64,000 bases of DNA from Blasia pusilla (GCA_050084515.1 CM114271.1:29636001-29700000), one strand, 5' to 3'. Shown: positions 1 through 12,458, counted from the first letter of the stretch. Notes: generated by a model not told the origin, from the sequence alone. Made by a program: numbers and translations.

Positions 1-165
1 TCTTCCTTCTAGATTCACGTTGGGAATTGCGTAGGGTAAGCAAACTGTAATCCATTGAGTAACTGGGGCATTCGTTGCATTCAGTACGCAAACCATTGAT
101 TCAGCCCTGATCATATCACTAAAAATCAGGTTTACAAAATCTGATGCTCTTTCCTTTCTTTGCAG

Positions 166-285
166 CATGATTATGACTACATCGTTGACGGATGGGAAGC
201 AAAGTTGAAAAGGTGTTCTCGTGGCGAGCAAAAATGGGGTCTCTTCCTCGCCCTCAAGCCTGGCTCAATTGTGAACGGGATCTAA
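166..285 (+). CDS. PEAMT: Terminal exon of a phosphoethanolamine N-methyltransferase-like gene
   Basis: Only the last exon lies in the window. A pyrimidine-rich tract ending in an AG acceptor at 164-165 is followed by 39 codons and a TAA at 283-285. The peptide has the motifs [11 protein letters not shown] and [10 protein letters not shown], which match the C-terminal tail of plant PEAMT proteins: a DY..IV.GW.AKL block, then an E/DQ.WGLF.A block. Known role of the family: SAM-dependent triple N-methylation of phosphoethanolamine to phosphocholine in the cytosol, feeding phosphatidylcholine synthesis. The catalytic domains would lie upstream, outside the window, so activity cannot be judged. 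The tail continues about 8 residues past the usual end. A tiny upstream exon near 11-34 is conceivable but unsupported. The family call rests on a short peptide and would need the upstream exons to confirm. Confidence 0.72.
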   Translation, partial: HDYDYIVDGWEAKLKRCSRGEQKWGLFLALKPGSIVNGI

Positions 286-1610
286 AAACCGCTAGGAAAT
301 GTGAGCTTTCTTTCACTGAATCGTGAAAGTTAACTATCTGGTGAAATTATGATGTAGGGAAGATGGATATTCCGGCGGAGAAGAATTGTCTTCATTCAGT
401 ACTCGTTGTTTCGCTGTGTTTATGGATGTAGATGTAAGCGGATTTTCATTTTGGATATCCAGATTAGTAATCTCTGGACATTCGTTCTTACGCTTTACGC
501 TTCCCAAGTCGGATCTGAGCTGTGATTGTGTGAACAGCTTCTAGAATTCCACCTTGACCTACAGACTTTATTCGCCAGTCTGGTCTTTTCATAATATGAG
601 CTATGGAGTGAGATCTTATGTGAGCGTGAAGCACACATGGAAAATCGCGGCGACTCTGACTCATTAATTGCCTTTCGTATAGGGGAATAATGAGTTTTCC
701 ACGGCACACAAATGGAAAGCATTATTAAAGTCCGTGTTTCGTCAAGTTCCACGTACCTACGGTGTTCTAAAAGCAGCGTACACAAGTGTCTAAAAGTAGA
801 TGGGGAATTCACAGGAATTATGAAAGGGGGACTTAACCTAATAGGGATTCACTTTTTTCCTTTTCAAAAGGAAACGGAGCCTCCTACAATTTAAACTCAC
901 CAAAAGAGCCTCTAGCAATGACATCTATTATTGCATGAACTTGAAACCGATTTGCTTGGGCATGTCACAATAGTATGGCAATGGTGATTATAGAAGATAT
1001 TTATAATAAAGACGATGTGGTAACTAGAAACCATCCATCTGAAAGTGGAGATAACTAAGTTCACTTAGTGAGGAATGAGCAAAATTTACCCCCATAACCC
1101 CGTGAATATCTATGGCTAGTAAGTCTAATCGATGTTCTTTGTGTGGACGAGTATAAAGTTGGATCTTCTTGATCATCCCTTCTTGCAACCTCCCTCTTAT
1201 GCTACCACGTGTGCTTGAGTAGACTTGTTTAGCATTTGTAATTACAACAGCCACCATCACCTCACCTTTCGTGTCAGATAAAAATTAACACAAAATTTTG
1301 CATGGAGCATTGCATTTTGCTTTGCACAAGAATTATGAGAAATATAAAATAAAATATCCTACAGAATGTTAGAGTAGTTGAGTGGTAATCCTCTCATCCC
1401 CAATTATACGCCAAGCCAAATGCACACAAAGAGAATCCAAACTTTGGTTACATTCATAATGTGTCGAACCAAACATGGATGGTTAAAGGAGGCGAAGACA
1501 CATCGCTGAAGTGAAAGGAAGTGGTATGATACGGAAAATCAAAATGAGAGGGCAAGCACAAGCATCCATCCATGAGCTTGCCCTCTTTTTGGAGTAAGAA
1601 CAAGTGCAGG
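286..1610. other. 3' flank of the PEAMT-like gene, no gene recognised
   Basis: This holds the 3' UTR and flank of the upstream gene. Open frames are short and show no family motif. Base composition drifts to AT-rich after about 900, where repeat-derived sequence appears to start. Confidence 0.5.
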
Positions 1611-2557
1611 CTTGAACCTCAATGGGAATACCCTCATTGAACATAGTACCTTGTTGGAATGAATCTTCACTCTTAGCAATTTATTGAGCTTGAGCTTGAA
1701 CATTACACTCCAATAAGTGTTAGAGAGAGTTTGTATAAGTGCAAGAGTGAGGGCGAGGAGAGAAAGAGCTTTTAGAACACCTATTGCATGTTCTTATGTT
1801 CTTGCCTCCCCTTGATAACATGAAGAATAACGCCCACCTAAATGTTTCTCCTTTGAGTTCTTTCCTACCTTGCGGGAAAACAAAAACGTCCTTGATTTTC
1901 TTTCCTTACCAAATCTTTTGGTGTGGTATCTTCTTTCCCTCCCTTGACACCTTCAAAATTTCCACATGCAAGTAAAAAATCTTGGTGTGCACTCCATATC
2001 CATGATCCCTCCACTTTATCAATCTCCTCTCCCTCCATCAAGGAACCTTGAGATCGTCACTAGCTACTAATCTCTTATTCACGGCCCTTGGGCTTGGGAA
2101 ATATCGAGTCTAAGCACGAAGCCTTAAACCCAACCATGGTTTGACATAGCATCGTGAAATGTTAAATGGCCACCACATCATCTTGCCATGTAACCATGTG
2201 ACCCTTCTTACATGCCATGTAATCTAAACGAGAGTAATTTATTTTGACGCTAAGTCATTTGAAAATTTTGACTAGACATCATTTTATTTTTATGACAAGT
2301 CTTTTGCAAATGAATTAGCAACCTTCACATTTCCAAAAATGAGCAAGGTTGTATACGGGAAAAGTGCCCGCAGTCATGTCCATGTCGATAGACGTATGTC
2401 TGACCTTGAACCTCAATGGGAATACCCTCATTGAACATAGTACCTTGTTGGAATGAATCTTCACTCTTAGCAATTTATTAAGCTTGAGCTTGAACATTAC
2501 ACTCCAATTAAGTGTTAGAGAGAGTTTGTGTAAGTGCAAGAGTGAGGGTGAGGAGAG
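1611..2557 (+). repeat. Pair of ~152-bp direct repeats (1611-1762 and 2405-2557)
   Basis: The two copies start with CTTGAACCTCAATGGG and end with GAGGAGAG, with only a few differences (for example ATTGAGC/ATTAAGC). They flank about 640 bp with no coding potential. The layout resembles a small LTR-flanked element (TRIM-like), but no primer-binding site or polypurine tract is clear and no TG...CA ends are obvious. A local tandem duplication is the alternative. Confidence 0.6.
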
Positions 2558-2574
2558 CCATAAGCCACTATTGC

Positions 2575-4872
2575 TCTACTTGGTCTCCTTCTATTATTGG
2601 TTGTGATAACAAAGAGCACCAGCAATCAATATCAATGAAATTTATTGTCTGATTACAACTTGCATAATTTACCCAAGAGAATATAGATGCAATTTTTGAA
2701 GGATCGGGATATAACAAGTCTAAGTGTTATAATTTTCCCTAGTATCTACCAACAGGAATTGTAACTATGTTGAATGGAATGGGAATGAGAGAGAAGGATA
2801 GTTGCACACCAAAAAGAGCAATAGCAGATTATACAGTAGTAGAGTATGCCGGAGTGAACTCTTGTGAATTTCCCGATATCTCTCGATAAGCGTTAGAGTT
2901 AGAAATACACTAAAGCAACGTAGTCCGAATATGGTTGAATTTGGTTGTGGGTTACTTGTAAAGATAATGATAGATAGCAAAGAGCAATAGTAGTAGTTGT
3001 GAAAGGAATTTATCTTGGTTGATGGCAACTCGCATAATCTCCCTAGGCGAATATAGATGGAATGGTTGAAAGATCAAGATAAAACATGTCTAAGTGACGC
3101 AATTCTCCCTAGTGTCTACAAACAAGAAGTGTAACTGTGTTGGACGGAACAAGAATGAAAGATGAAGATAGCAGCCAATCAAATAGTGCAACTGTAATGT
3201 ACAACTCAAGGAAAAGGTACTCTTTTAATTGCAAAGTATTAAGTTCGTTCCCAAGAGATCACTGTTTCTTGAGTAAAGAGAGGTTTTGTAAGACGTATAA
3301 GGAATTTCTTCTTCACTAAGCACCTCACTAATTGCAACAACACTCTCTTCACTAGTACAAAAGATTAAATGGTTGTCTTCCCTCCAAGCACAACTCTTGT
3401 CAAGTGCAAGGGAAGAATCCTGCGAATCTTGGATACCAAAATTCCAATGAAGACCTCAAAGAGACCTCAAGAAGGTGGCGGCTCATCCTACTTTCAGAAC
3501 TGAATCTGTCATGGTAGGTTACTCACTGTCTAACAACTTTCCTATGCTCTTTTTGATTATCCTCCAGAATCCCGAGCGGAATCCTAAAACCAAAGACTCA
3601 ACTCTCATCCATACGGCAACCCAATAAGATTGGCATTCAACTCCGCACATCAGAAAGAATGAGAGAAGACACTTCTATTGCATCAAAGAGTGGAGGGAAC
3701 TAGAAAGTATTACAAGCTTCAGAGAGTACAAGACTCTTCGGCTTAGATCATCCCCAAAGACTTCTTCACAAAATCCACCAAAAGTACTTGGAAACTCAAG
3801 ACACAAGGGAATGACCCCATGCTCTTCTGCTCTATTCTTTAAATATTCTCTTATAATTATGGCTTTTTCTATTCTCATCTAAATTTCTAATTTTCAATCC
3901 CACGGTTCAAATCCTCCAACCCTTCACTTTCCTTAAGTCGGTTGGTGTTTCTTCCTCTTCCAACTAAACCATGGCGCCCTTCCATTTCTTCCTTCCGAAA
4001 CTGCCGGGACGGTTCATTTTTTACAATCTTTGCAGTCTTCACAATCTTTGCAGACTTCGCACTCTTCACAGCCTTCGCAGTCTTCACAGCCTTCGCAGTC
4101 TTTGCAATCTTTGTACGAAGACTTCCTTTGAACATATTTTGCAAAGAAGAAGTTATATACAGGTCATTGTTTAACAATCTTTACCATCTTCCAAAACTGC
4201 GGTCTTTGCCGTAGTCTTCGCTACGAAGCACCCGCGCCTCTCCTACTTCTTCCTTGTCCCTTCTTCTTTCCTCCACTTACAACAGTTCTCACTCCTCCAA
4301 GATAATTCCTTGATCTTCCAATCTCCTTGTCTTCTCAATAGGGTTTCAGTGATTAGCCTTATCAAGTACTCTTCCAACTATTCCTCTTCCTCTATTCATA
4401 TGTACAATCTTCTACAAAATCTTCAATCTTCAATCTTCCTTCATAAAGACTTTTACCTATTTCTGTACAAAAAACGTCCCAACTACAAAATTTTCAAAAG
4501 AGTGGGTTGTCACAACAGTAGTAGATCATACTGCTGTAGAGCAGGAGGTTTCCCGTCAATTTCCAGGTATGTCTCGATAATCGTCAGAGTTACAAATCCA
4601 CTAAAGCAACATAGTAAGAATATGGTTGAATTTGGCTTTGGGTTACTTGTAAAGGTACTGGTAGCTAAGAGCAATAGTAGTAGTTGTGAAAAGAATTTAT
4701 CTCCGTTGATGGAAACTCGTATAATGTGTCTAGATCAATACAAACTCAATGTTTAAGGGATCATGAAATATTAGCTATAAATGTTGGAATTTTCCGTAGG
4801 TTTTATCAACGATAAGTGTGACTCATGCGTTCTTTATGTTGAACAGAACGGGAATCAAAGATTAGAATAGTG
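2575..4872 (+). repeat. Diverged ~350-bp direct repeats (about 2825-3182 and 4515-4872) with a partial third copy (2575-2780)
   Basis: Blocks such as CACTAAAGCAAC, AATATGGTTGAATTTGG and AGCAATAGTAGTAGTTGTGAAA occur in the same order in both long copies. The 2575-2780 segment repeats the last third. About 1.3 kb of non-coding sequence separates the two long copies. Probably remnants of the LTRs of an old element; coding remains were not recognised. Confidence 0.5.
4028..4117 (+). repeat. 9-bp minisatellite, ten units
   Basis: Ten consecutive 9-mers fit the pattern CTT(T/C)(G/A)CA(G/A)(T/C/A), for example CTTTGCAGT, CTTCACAAT and CTTCGCAGT. The period keeps any frame open, which creates an artificial Ala/Lys/Thr/Val-rich open frame on the minus strand that should not be read as a gene. 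Confidence 0.85.
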
Positions 4873-6516
4873 GTAGACTAAATACAACAGTAGTGCCTTA
4901 TCTAGATCTTGTCATATCAATGATCATCTAGAGCGAAATAAAAAGTAAAGAGATTTCATAGAAAGCTTGAATGGTTTGTTATGCCGCTCACCTTTGGAAA
5001 TATGATGGTCAGTAACACGGTTGCAGAAGACCTGAGTAGCATGCAAGAAAATGCGTAAGGTGGAATCTATAAGCATATATCAAAGTGATTTCACAACACT
5101 TAGTGGAAATGTAGTATCTCAATCAATGTGATTTGAATGGGTGTAGCTACCAAAATGAGTGTGAGAATCAATAGATGAGCATCTAACAAAAATCCAGTGT
5201 AGGTGGCAACATTGTGCTATGAAAACCCCAAGTGAATAGTAGTGCTCAAGTCGTTTAATAATAGACGGCATTCATATGGCAAAGACTTTGGAAATTGAGG
5301 TGACACACAAATTTTAACACAACTCAGATTAAGTGGATATTATCAAGTCTTGGGGCTTATTCAAATGTTACTCTATGTATCTCTTGATTTCAACTCCTTG
5401 TATTTGCACTTTCCCAATCTGTTCGCCCATATCTCTCCTATTGAGATGTGTTCCTGCTACCTTTGATGCACGTAGTACTTTAGAGGGTCATAGGACATAA
5501 CGACAATCTTTAAAGCAAGAAATCATTGTAACTGAAGCCTTAGACAATTTGGAATGGCCACATCGTCCCGTTGTATATTTGGAAAGACACGTACTTGTTC
5601 AACGTGCTTCACTAGGATGTGGATGTGGGCCCTCCTGAAATGAACAAAAAAGATGACGTGTAAAGATGCACAACCCAAAAAAAAGATGGTGTGGGAAAAT
5701 TAGAGTTGTTTGAAATTTTGTGTGCTTCCCGCTTATGTAAAAAACGCAAGCAATGCTACAAAAGTAAGAAAGAAATGTTTGAAATCAATAGGCCATACCG
5801 TAACCGGATACCTTGCGGAAGCAAGCAAGAAATGCATGGTGCAAACAGTACAAGTGGGAAATGGGAGCAAAGAATTGCAAAGGGTCGGAGGCAAGTGACC
5901 AAAAATGGAAAGAAAAAAACTGACGACTCACAATACGGAATACCATTATGAAAGGATCGTGAAAATATTTGTCGCTGCGCAAGTTGGACAAGAGAGCCAA
6001 ACGGATTTCCAACTCTTACTTAGATTAGAAATTACACACCGGATGTGAACTTCAGGCGTCCGTCATTACTAGGTTGAAGAGATAAAAAAGGAATGAAACT
6101 ACGTAGTTTTTCCAAGTCCGTCTTCTTCATAGCCTCAAGACCCTGGACATTGGCGAAGTAATGTGTACAAGTTTTCCAAATACAACAAATAGAAGAATGT
6201 GATGAGCGAAACATGAATAAGTAGAGGGAGTCGACAAAATTCTTTTCTACATCTACGCTCTACGCAAGAGGCATGAAGCACAAAAACCGCGAGAAGACAT
6301 AAGCATTATGTTCAAACGTGAGAGCCCATCCAGATTCCCCAAATCCTTAAGGATCCCTTCCATCCGACGACACTCGGATAATCACATATAACAATGACTC
6401 ATAGATGCTCTACCTATGCTTTGCACTTGGATTTGACGTGTTGCCATGGGCATTCAAGGCTATCGTTATTACCTATTAGTAGGGGCCATAAAAAAATGCA
6501 ATGGACATAAGCATTA
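4873..6516. other. Repeat-rich intergenic DNA, nothing recognised
   Basis: No domain or RNA gene was identified. The segment from about 6290 (GACATAAGCATTATG followed by TTCAAACGTGAGAG) is a near-duplicate of the DNA that resumes on the far side of element III at 29525, so part of it is the duplicated target region of that element. Confidence 0.4.
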
Positions 6517-7030
6517 TGTCACGTCTTTTAGGATAGATCGATGAGATGTAGTAGAGCGCCTTGATGAGTAGTGGAGGACAGGCTCAATAGGTTGAGGATG
6601 ACCTATAGAGGCCCCGGGAAACCTGAGAGAGCAGGTTTCCCTTTTGTTTCGGCTCATTTGGAGCCATATTGAGGAGCTTACTATTTTAGGGAAGTACCAT
6701 TTTGAGTATATGATTATCTTTCTATTTTTGGTAAGTGGCCCTTGACCTCCTACATCAAGTCAAGAGCCAAGGAGATGACTTGGGAGAATAGGTTACCATG
6801 GAGACAGCTTGGGAGAGGAGAGGGATATACCTCAAGGAGAGAGAGCTTGAGAGCTCATTCTCTCTTTGTTGAACCTCTTGGCATGAGGCGGCGGAGCTAT
6901 GGTCCCTTGCCTTGTGAGTGTAACCCAAGCCTCTCATTAGGAGAGCGGCTTTGGTTTGACATGAGAGAGAGTGCACACCTTTGAGAGCTATGGTGTGAGA
7001 TGGTGTAGAGAGATTGGATCTTACTTTACA
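6517..7030 (+). repeat. 5' LTR (block B) of element III
   Basis: It matches 27753-28252 from TGTCACG through TTACTTTA, including GGATAGATCGATG, AGTGGAGGACAGGC and TAAGTGGCCCTTGACC. After 7030 the sequence diverges: the 5' copy continues into a GAGAATGAGAGA-rich leader, while the 3' copies continue into the GT-rich block A. Confidence 0.7.
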
Positions 7031-8226
7031 AAGAGAGAATGAGAGAATGAGAGAGTGAGAGAGCTTCATGGGGGACCTTGGTGGTCACTCACTTTTTTTG
7101 CAGGTTGGAGACCGTGTTCCCCGTTCAGCGGCTCATGGGAGTGCTCACCGGAGCAAGGGCTGCTTTGATTGTTCTTTGTATTTGCCAATTTTTCGTGTGG
7201 AAGAGTGACGCGCAGAATCGCTGCCCAATTTTGATAGAGATTGATTATGGGGGCGGATTGCCCCATGCCAGCGCTCTCAAGAGCACCATGTAGCTTGCTG
7301 ATTTTGTATTTTTACAGGTTTTATATTTTGGTTGGGAGAAATCAATGCGGAAGCGTTGCCAAATTTTGCGTAGGAGAAGAGACATTGGGCTTTAGGACAA
7401 TCCCCGTCAGTTTTTACTAAAAGGTTCAATTCCAAATATTTTTTGACATTGTCATAAATCGTGAAGCTGTACACATTGTGCAACAAATGGTGCACAATTT
7501 GGAGTTGTGAGTAAAACGTTATGGTCAATCTTGCAAAACTGCCATTGCTAGGCAATTTTTAGGGTTAAATTTTTCAAACTCTAAACCAGCCGCTACGCCA
7601 GCGGCAGCCGTCACCGTCATAGTTACCGTCAATGGTCTACGGTCAAGCGTCACCGTAAAAGATCAACATCATCATCAACGGTCAACCGTCACCGTCAATC
7701 GTCACCGTCCATTGGCCATCGTCGGCTGTTGCCGTTGCCCATTGTTGCTCAGAGCTGCATTCGGCCGTTGTCCATCCTTTGGTTGCCATTGCCGCCATTA
7801 CAAAGTGGAGGGTCTTCCACGACGTTCATTGATTCTCTGACTTGCATCGCCACCACGTACTTTGTTTAGGCCGCCACCGTCATCGAAGTTTTGTCGTCAA
7901 CCAATGATGGCAGATGACCTCCGGTTATGGTGTTTGAGTTTTGATTTCATGCTGCTATGTTGTGATTGGTAGCTGCTCGACGACGATCGAATACCGTGCC
8001 GTGAAGCCCGTAGCCGCAACGCGCCGTTGATTGCCAAGCCGTGCCACTCGTGGCCGCACTTCACCGTCTCGATCGCAGAGCCGCACCATCATTGTGGAGT
8101 AGAGTGTCAATTTATTGTTGATTGAGGAGGGTATGCCGTCGAGTGTTGCATCCCACCATCGAGGGACATGTCATTCGTAGCCGTTCCGTGCCGCCTGCAA
8201 CGCCGTACCGTTCCGCTCGAACTGCT
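7031..8226 (+). other. Leader of element III, with a degenerate CCGTCACCGTCAA repeat (about 7605-7735)
   Basis: This is non-coding in any convincing frame. It contains TTTTTTTGCAG near 7090-7103, resembling a splice acceptor. From about 7605 to 7735 there are repeated CCGTCACCGTCA-like words, embedded in GC-rich DNA that runs to about 8110. The leader ends where integrase coding similarity begins. Confidence 0.4.
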
Positions 8227-8743
8227 TTGTCTATTAGCGGAGAGAGTTGTGTAGACGGTGAAGAGGGATTTACGCAAGTATGGCTTGCAGAGAGGTCACC
8301 TAGGAGATTGGGACCTCCACTTGCCATGGTTAGGGATGAGATACAGGTTCAACAGGCAGGCATCCTTAGCGTCTTTTTCACCGTACCTGCTACTTTATGG
8401 CCGAGATCCAGATTTACCTACGGCCATTCGTCGAGATGCCGGTGAGGTGCTGCACCTTGATGACCCAGATGTATGGGTGCGATTATGTTCTCAGAGGGCT
8501 GAGTTGTTTCAAAGAGTGATGCCCATGGCGTTCGAAAACTTGGCGATTGCGCAGCATCGAGATACGTTGAGGTATGCGACTATTCGGGGTGGTGGTTATC
8601 GACCAACTATCCGGAGGTTTCATCAGAGAGATTATGTCTATTTGCAGCTGATGGCACCGACGACGTTGGATGTGAGTGCAGGGCGCACTATCTTGAGAGT
8701 GCGTGACATTTTGGCATCCATTGTTCTCTTGCTGGAGGGACGC
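8227..8743 (+). pseudogene. Element III integrase C-terminal fragment (part 1)
   Basis: The frame resembles element II integrase from the ERVV.TVKR.LRKYG helix through LPWL.MRYRFNRQASLASFSPY, GRDP.LP and the C-terminal module ending LLEGR. A TAG at 8252-8254 sits where element II has CAG (16973-16975, minus strand). The frame is cut at 8743 by the LTR of element I and resumes at 27196 with DGMVWKDHVRNCAPCHLPN. Deleting element I plus one ACGC copy gives an uninterrupted ...EGRDGMVW... join. DDE catalytic residues are absent from this piece. Confidence 0.85.
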
Positions 8744-10019
8744 TGTCGTATAGTAAAATCAGCCAGTGTGTAAACTCCTTCCTCGTTAAGTGTTAGATAG
8801 AGTTTTATAAGTATTAAATAAATTAGCTTAGGAAAAGGAAATCCCCATGTTTAAACCTCTTTATGATGCCTCTTTTATGCGGGCCCAACTTTAGAAAAGT
8901 GGTAATAAATAAAAGATGACTTTATAAAAGTAAAGTAGTGAGGTTTGTGCTTTAATGAAAATCAAAATTAGGCTTGGTTGGTGGCTAGGTTAGTTGGGGT
9001 AATTTGGAAAATATCAAGTGGGTAAAAGAGGATATTTTGGAAGAGATAAGAGGAAATCTACTTGTGTCAAAATGTGATTGGCTAAGCCTTGAGAGGAAGC
9101 CATGTGGCACAAGATAAGATTAGCTCTATTTCGTACTCTTGTGGCTCTCTTGTGAGTATATAAAGAGGAGGGACCTTCAAGGGTTCATCACCTTCTATTC
9201 CACATCTTGAGTCTTTCGTATCACTCTTGAGTGTATGACTTTGGGATTGCATGCTCTTCGTATGAGAGTGGATCACCCCTCTTGGGAGAGTAACTTGACC
9301 ATGGTCTATTCTTCGAGAGGTTTCTAGAGTGCGGTGTGTGTGTGGAGATGAGAGGTTTGTCACCTTAGAGGAGTTTAGTCATACTAAAATAGTGAATTTT
9401 TTGGCTTGTTACTTCCCCAATGAGAGTGGATTAGCCCTCTTGGGAGAATAACTCCGCCAGAACCCATTCTTGAGGAGAGTAGAGAATGTCTATCAAGCAT
9501 GGATATGGGTGGAGCACAAGTTGTGCCCGACTTTCCTTTCCTTAATCCATACTATGTCAAGATACTCTTTGTAGATAGGCACTGGTTCACTCGCTATTTA
9601 GTTTATCACTTTGGGGAGGCGTTCATAACCAGGTCATTCAATCTCCAACTACGGTGATCCTTCCAATCGTCACATATGGAAGGACATGGGATTATACTTT
9701 GTATGTCCTTATATAGAAATCCATGGACGTCAATAGGCCTGCTCAAGTAGGGTTTAATACTAGTTGTGCTATCTTCCTCGTATACAAGTTTAAAATACTC
9801 TATAGGGATTTTATAGTTAGGAATTTCGGGGCCCGATGTTACGAAGAAGTGATCGTCTCGGCACTTCCATTTGTGATACCTGTCTTGAGAGAATGGAGAG
9901 TATACATAATAATTTTATATTGAAAAAGGAGATCTTCTCAGAGAATTCATCTTGCATCAACCGCGTCTGCTGCAGCTAGAAGACCTGCCCTTACTCGAAG
10001 AAAGGCTCTCGACACGACA
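8744..10019 (+). repeat. 5' LTR of element I
   Basis: 1276 bp, TG...CA ends. A TATATAAA box at 9157-9164 is the probable Pol II promoter, and an AATAAAT-type motif lies near the start. A 66-codon open frame (9723-9923) is present in both LTRs but has no recognised domain and is probably incidental. Confidence 0.93.
9157..9164 (+). promoter_or_regulatory. TATA box of element I 5' LTR
   Basis: TATATAAA followed by GAGGAGGG; the same box is conserved in the 3' LTR at 26329-26336. Transcription would start about 30 bp downstream, which would define the U3/R border. Confidence 0.6.
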
Positions 10020-10020
10020 A

Positions 10021-10040
10021 ATGGTGCTTCCATTGAGAGC
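10021..10040 (+). promoter_or_regulatory. Putative primer-binding site of element I
   Basis: A TGGTGCTTCCATTGAGAG stretch lies two bases inside the 5' LTR end. PBSs normally start with TGG, the complement of a tRNA CCA end. The tRNA was not identified. Confidence 0.5.
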
Positions 10041-10148
10041 TCTTTGAGGCGGTAGATTGTGTTTGCAAGTTGGAGTCTTATCAAGATGACTACTTTTGGT
10101 AGTACTTCATCAATGGAAAGTGAGGGAGCTAAGGATCTTCTCTGAAAT

Positions 10149-11054
10149 TTGACAACATTGTTGAGTCAACAAGGAGGAGTTCACATAGGAGAGCAAAGAT
10201 CAACAAGGGCTCTTCAAGCGATTGTTAAGAAGGTGGGGAGATTTGATGGGAGGAACATCACCAATTATGTTCGAGAGTACGTATGTGAGATGGAGGTAAA
10301 TCGTGTACCCGAAGGTGATATGGTGTCAAGTTTTGAGTTAGCTGTAATACCAGAGATTCGTAATCAAGTGAAGAAATTGAGAGCAGAAAATCCGATCTTG
10401 TGGGAGGAGTATGAGCAGTTGCTGAAAGGAGAATTCTTCAATGATGATGTGGATGGGGTGACTAAGAGGAGTTTTTTAGAATGGATAGAGCAACGTCCAG
10501 GGAAGGGAATGACTCCAAATAAATTATTGCGTGAGTTTGAGAAGCGGTTTTTTCAACTTTCTTCTTCCGAAAGAGCAACTCTAGACTTGAGGAAAACTGA
10601 GTTATTCCTTGAGGCGGCTGACGAGAATTTGGAGGACAAGCTTTTCATAATGTTGGCGGACAAGACCGAAGAAGGAGGTGTCAACACTAATTGGAAGAAA
10701 GTGGAAGAAGCTGTTGCTATCCTTACAAAGCAAAATCGAAGTAGAGGTAGAACCGCACTATTCAAGTCGGAGGTATTAATTTCAAATCCATTGCCTAAGC
10801 CCGTTTCAACAAAACTTTAAGATTCCGCTATAGATGAGTTGGTGAAAGGTTTGAGAGAATTGAGAGTAGAAATGGCAGAGCTTAAACTTGACAGGAATCC
10901 TAGTGTTGGTGCTCCTTTGACAAGTAGGAACTTTGTGAGAAGATGTATATGGTGTGATAGTGTTGAGCATCAGCGTCGAGAATGTGAGGAGTTTTCAAAA
11001 GCTCTTAGGAATGGAATAGTAAACTTCAAAGATGGGAAGATTCATTCAACGTAG
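10149..11054 (+). pseudogene. Element I gag (capsid/nucleocapsid) remnant
   Basis: One frame is open except for a TAA at 10818-10820, and it ends at a TAG at 11052-11054. No ATG marks the open start. The N-terminal part has the charged helical character of retrotransposon gag (PNKLLREFEKRFFQLS). A CCHC zinc knuckle CIWCDSVEHQRREC (Cys-X2-Cys-X4-His-X4-Cys) lies near 10940-10990, just before the C-terminus, as expected for nucleocapsid RNA binding. The product would form the virus-like particle. Confidence 0.75.
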
Positions 11055-11060
11055 AATGGT

Positions 11061-11480
11061 ATGCCGTTAAATACCAACTTTGGTAGAGGAGGAATGAAAG
11101 GCTTAGTGAGAAGTCAAGTAGGAGTTGCCACTACGGTATTAGATTCTGATACCTTTGCAGTAAAAATAGAAGTGCCTATTGTATCTGTAGCTAAAAGTGA
11201 ATCATTACAATTTCCTCGAAAAGTGATGATACGAGGGGCAGAGACTATCCATCATCTAATTGGATGGGATGATCCAGTGGAAGTTGGGTGTGTTAAAGCA
11301 TACCTAGCACAAGAGAAACATATGAGATGGCAAGATGCTAGTGTGGAGGAGAAGAGGAGACGCGACAATGATGGTGCTGATCTCGAGGAAGCTGCAAGAA
11401 GAGCAAGGACCGTAAGAAGGAAAGGGAAACCAGAGGCGCAACATCAAGAGAAGAAGGGCCTTCTACATCTGAATCTATGA
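11061..11480 (+). pseudogene. Element I gag-pol linker segment
   Basis: This continues the gag frame after the TAG at 11052. It is rich in Arg, Glu and Lys in its second half (EEKRRRDNDGADLEEAARR) and has no recognised domain. It ends at a TGA, and the downstream protease is in another frame. A programmed frameshift or simple decay are both possible. Confidence 0.45.
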
Positions 11481-12382
11481 TGGATTCTCAAATGAAAGAA
11501 GATGGAATGAAGGAGAAAGAATTGAGGTCTTCCCATAAGACCAAGGGTAAGACTCCTACATACAAGTTGCAGTTTGATATAGAGACAAGCACGAATTTAA
11601 AGGAGATTCTTGAGGAGAGGATTTTGGATGCGAAAATAGAGTTTTCTTTGAGGGAAGTCTTGGGCATAGCCAAACGTGACTTTCATGAGTTGATCATAGA
11701 TGTGATCAAAAGGAAAAGATAGATGACTGCAGATATGGTGATGGTGAGGGCATTGGATACTGACATCACAGAAGAAGAAGATGAACAGCTTTGCCAAGTT
11801 TTTGGACAAAAGCTTGACTTACAAGAAGAAGAGGCGAGAGTAAGAGAAGCCTTGACAGAACAAGGTGAAGAAAGACACAATGGTGGACACTATTCTCGGT
11901 CATATTGGGCGCGTGCAACGACGGAGGCTAGAGTTCGACTCGGCTCTCTCCAAGAGTCAGTTCTGGCTCTCGTTGATCATGGTTCAGAGATCAACATCAT
12001 GTCGCGAAGTGTATACGACAAAGGGATGTGGCCAATTGATACAGGGCATGGATGGGTACTACGACCGGCTAACAACCAAAAAGGTGAACTCTACGATGCT
12101 TGTCCATCCGTCAAAACCCGTATCGGAGATGTGTTAATTGAGCAAAATTTCTTTGTTCAGAATGGAGTTGCTTATCCTTTGATTCTTGGGCAACCTTACA
12201 TCACAGCATCTAGAATGGAGACCAAAGTCATGGATGATGGGTCTCATTATGCCCGTATTAGAAGTCAGGATGGAATAAGATCAGTTCAATTCCTCATTGT
12301 ACGAGTAGGTCATGAAAGGAATAGAGAGAAGTTGAGAGATGGTCCTATGAAGGTAGAGAAAGAGTTTCGGATTTTTAGTTAG
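11477..12382 (+). pseudogene. Element I aspartic protease region
   Basis: One frame with a TAG at 11720-11722. The retropepsin core is at about 11965-12230: ALVDHGSEINIMSRSVY is the active-site strand, followed by a flap-like region and LILGQPYI, the usual second hydrophobic-Gly motif. The active-site triplet reads Asp-His-Gly where Asp-Ser/Thr-Gly is usual, so activity is doubtful unless this is lineage-specific. Role: cleavage of the gag-pol polyprotein. Confidence 0.7.
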
Positions 12383-12458
12383 CACTCTTGTAGAGCGGGA
12401 ATATGGGGGTGCAGAGAAAAGAAAGAGTCTTCCGCTAGCATAAGGGGAAGAATCATAT

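Noticed and set aside
3887-4214. Open frames on both strands rich in repeated Ala-Lys-Thr/Val or Phe-Thr residues
   Set aside because: Produced by the 9-bp minisatellite at 4028-4117, whose period keeps all frames open.
9723-9923. 66-codon frame also present at 26895-27095
   Set aside because: It lies in both LTRs of element I, so conservation is explained by LTR identity; no domain.
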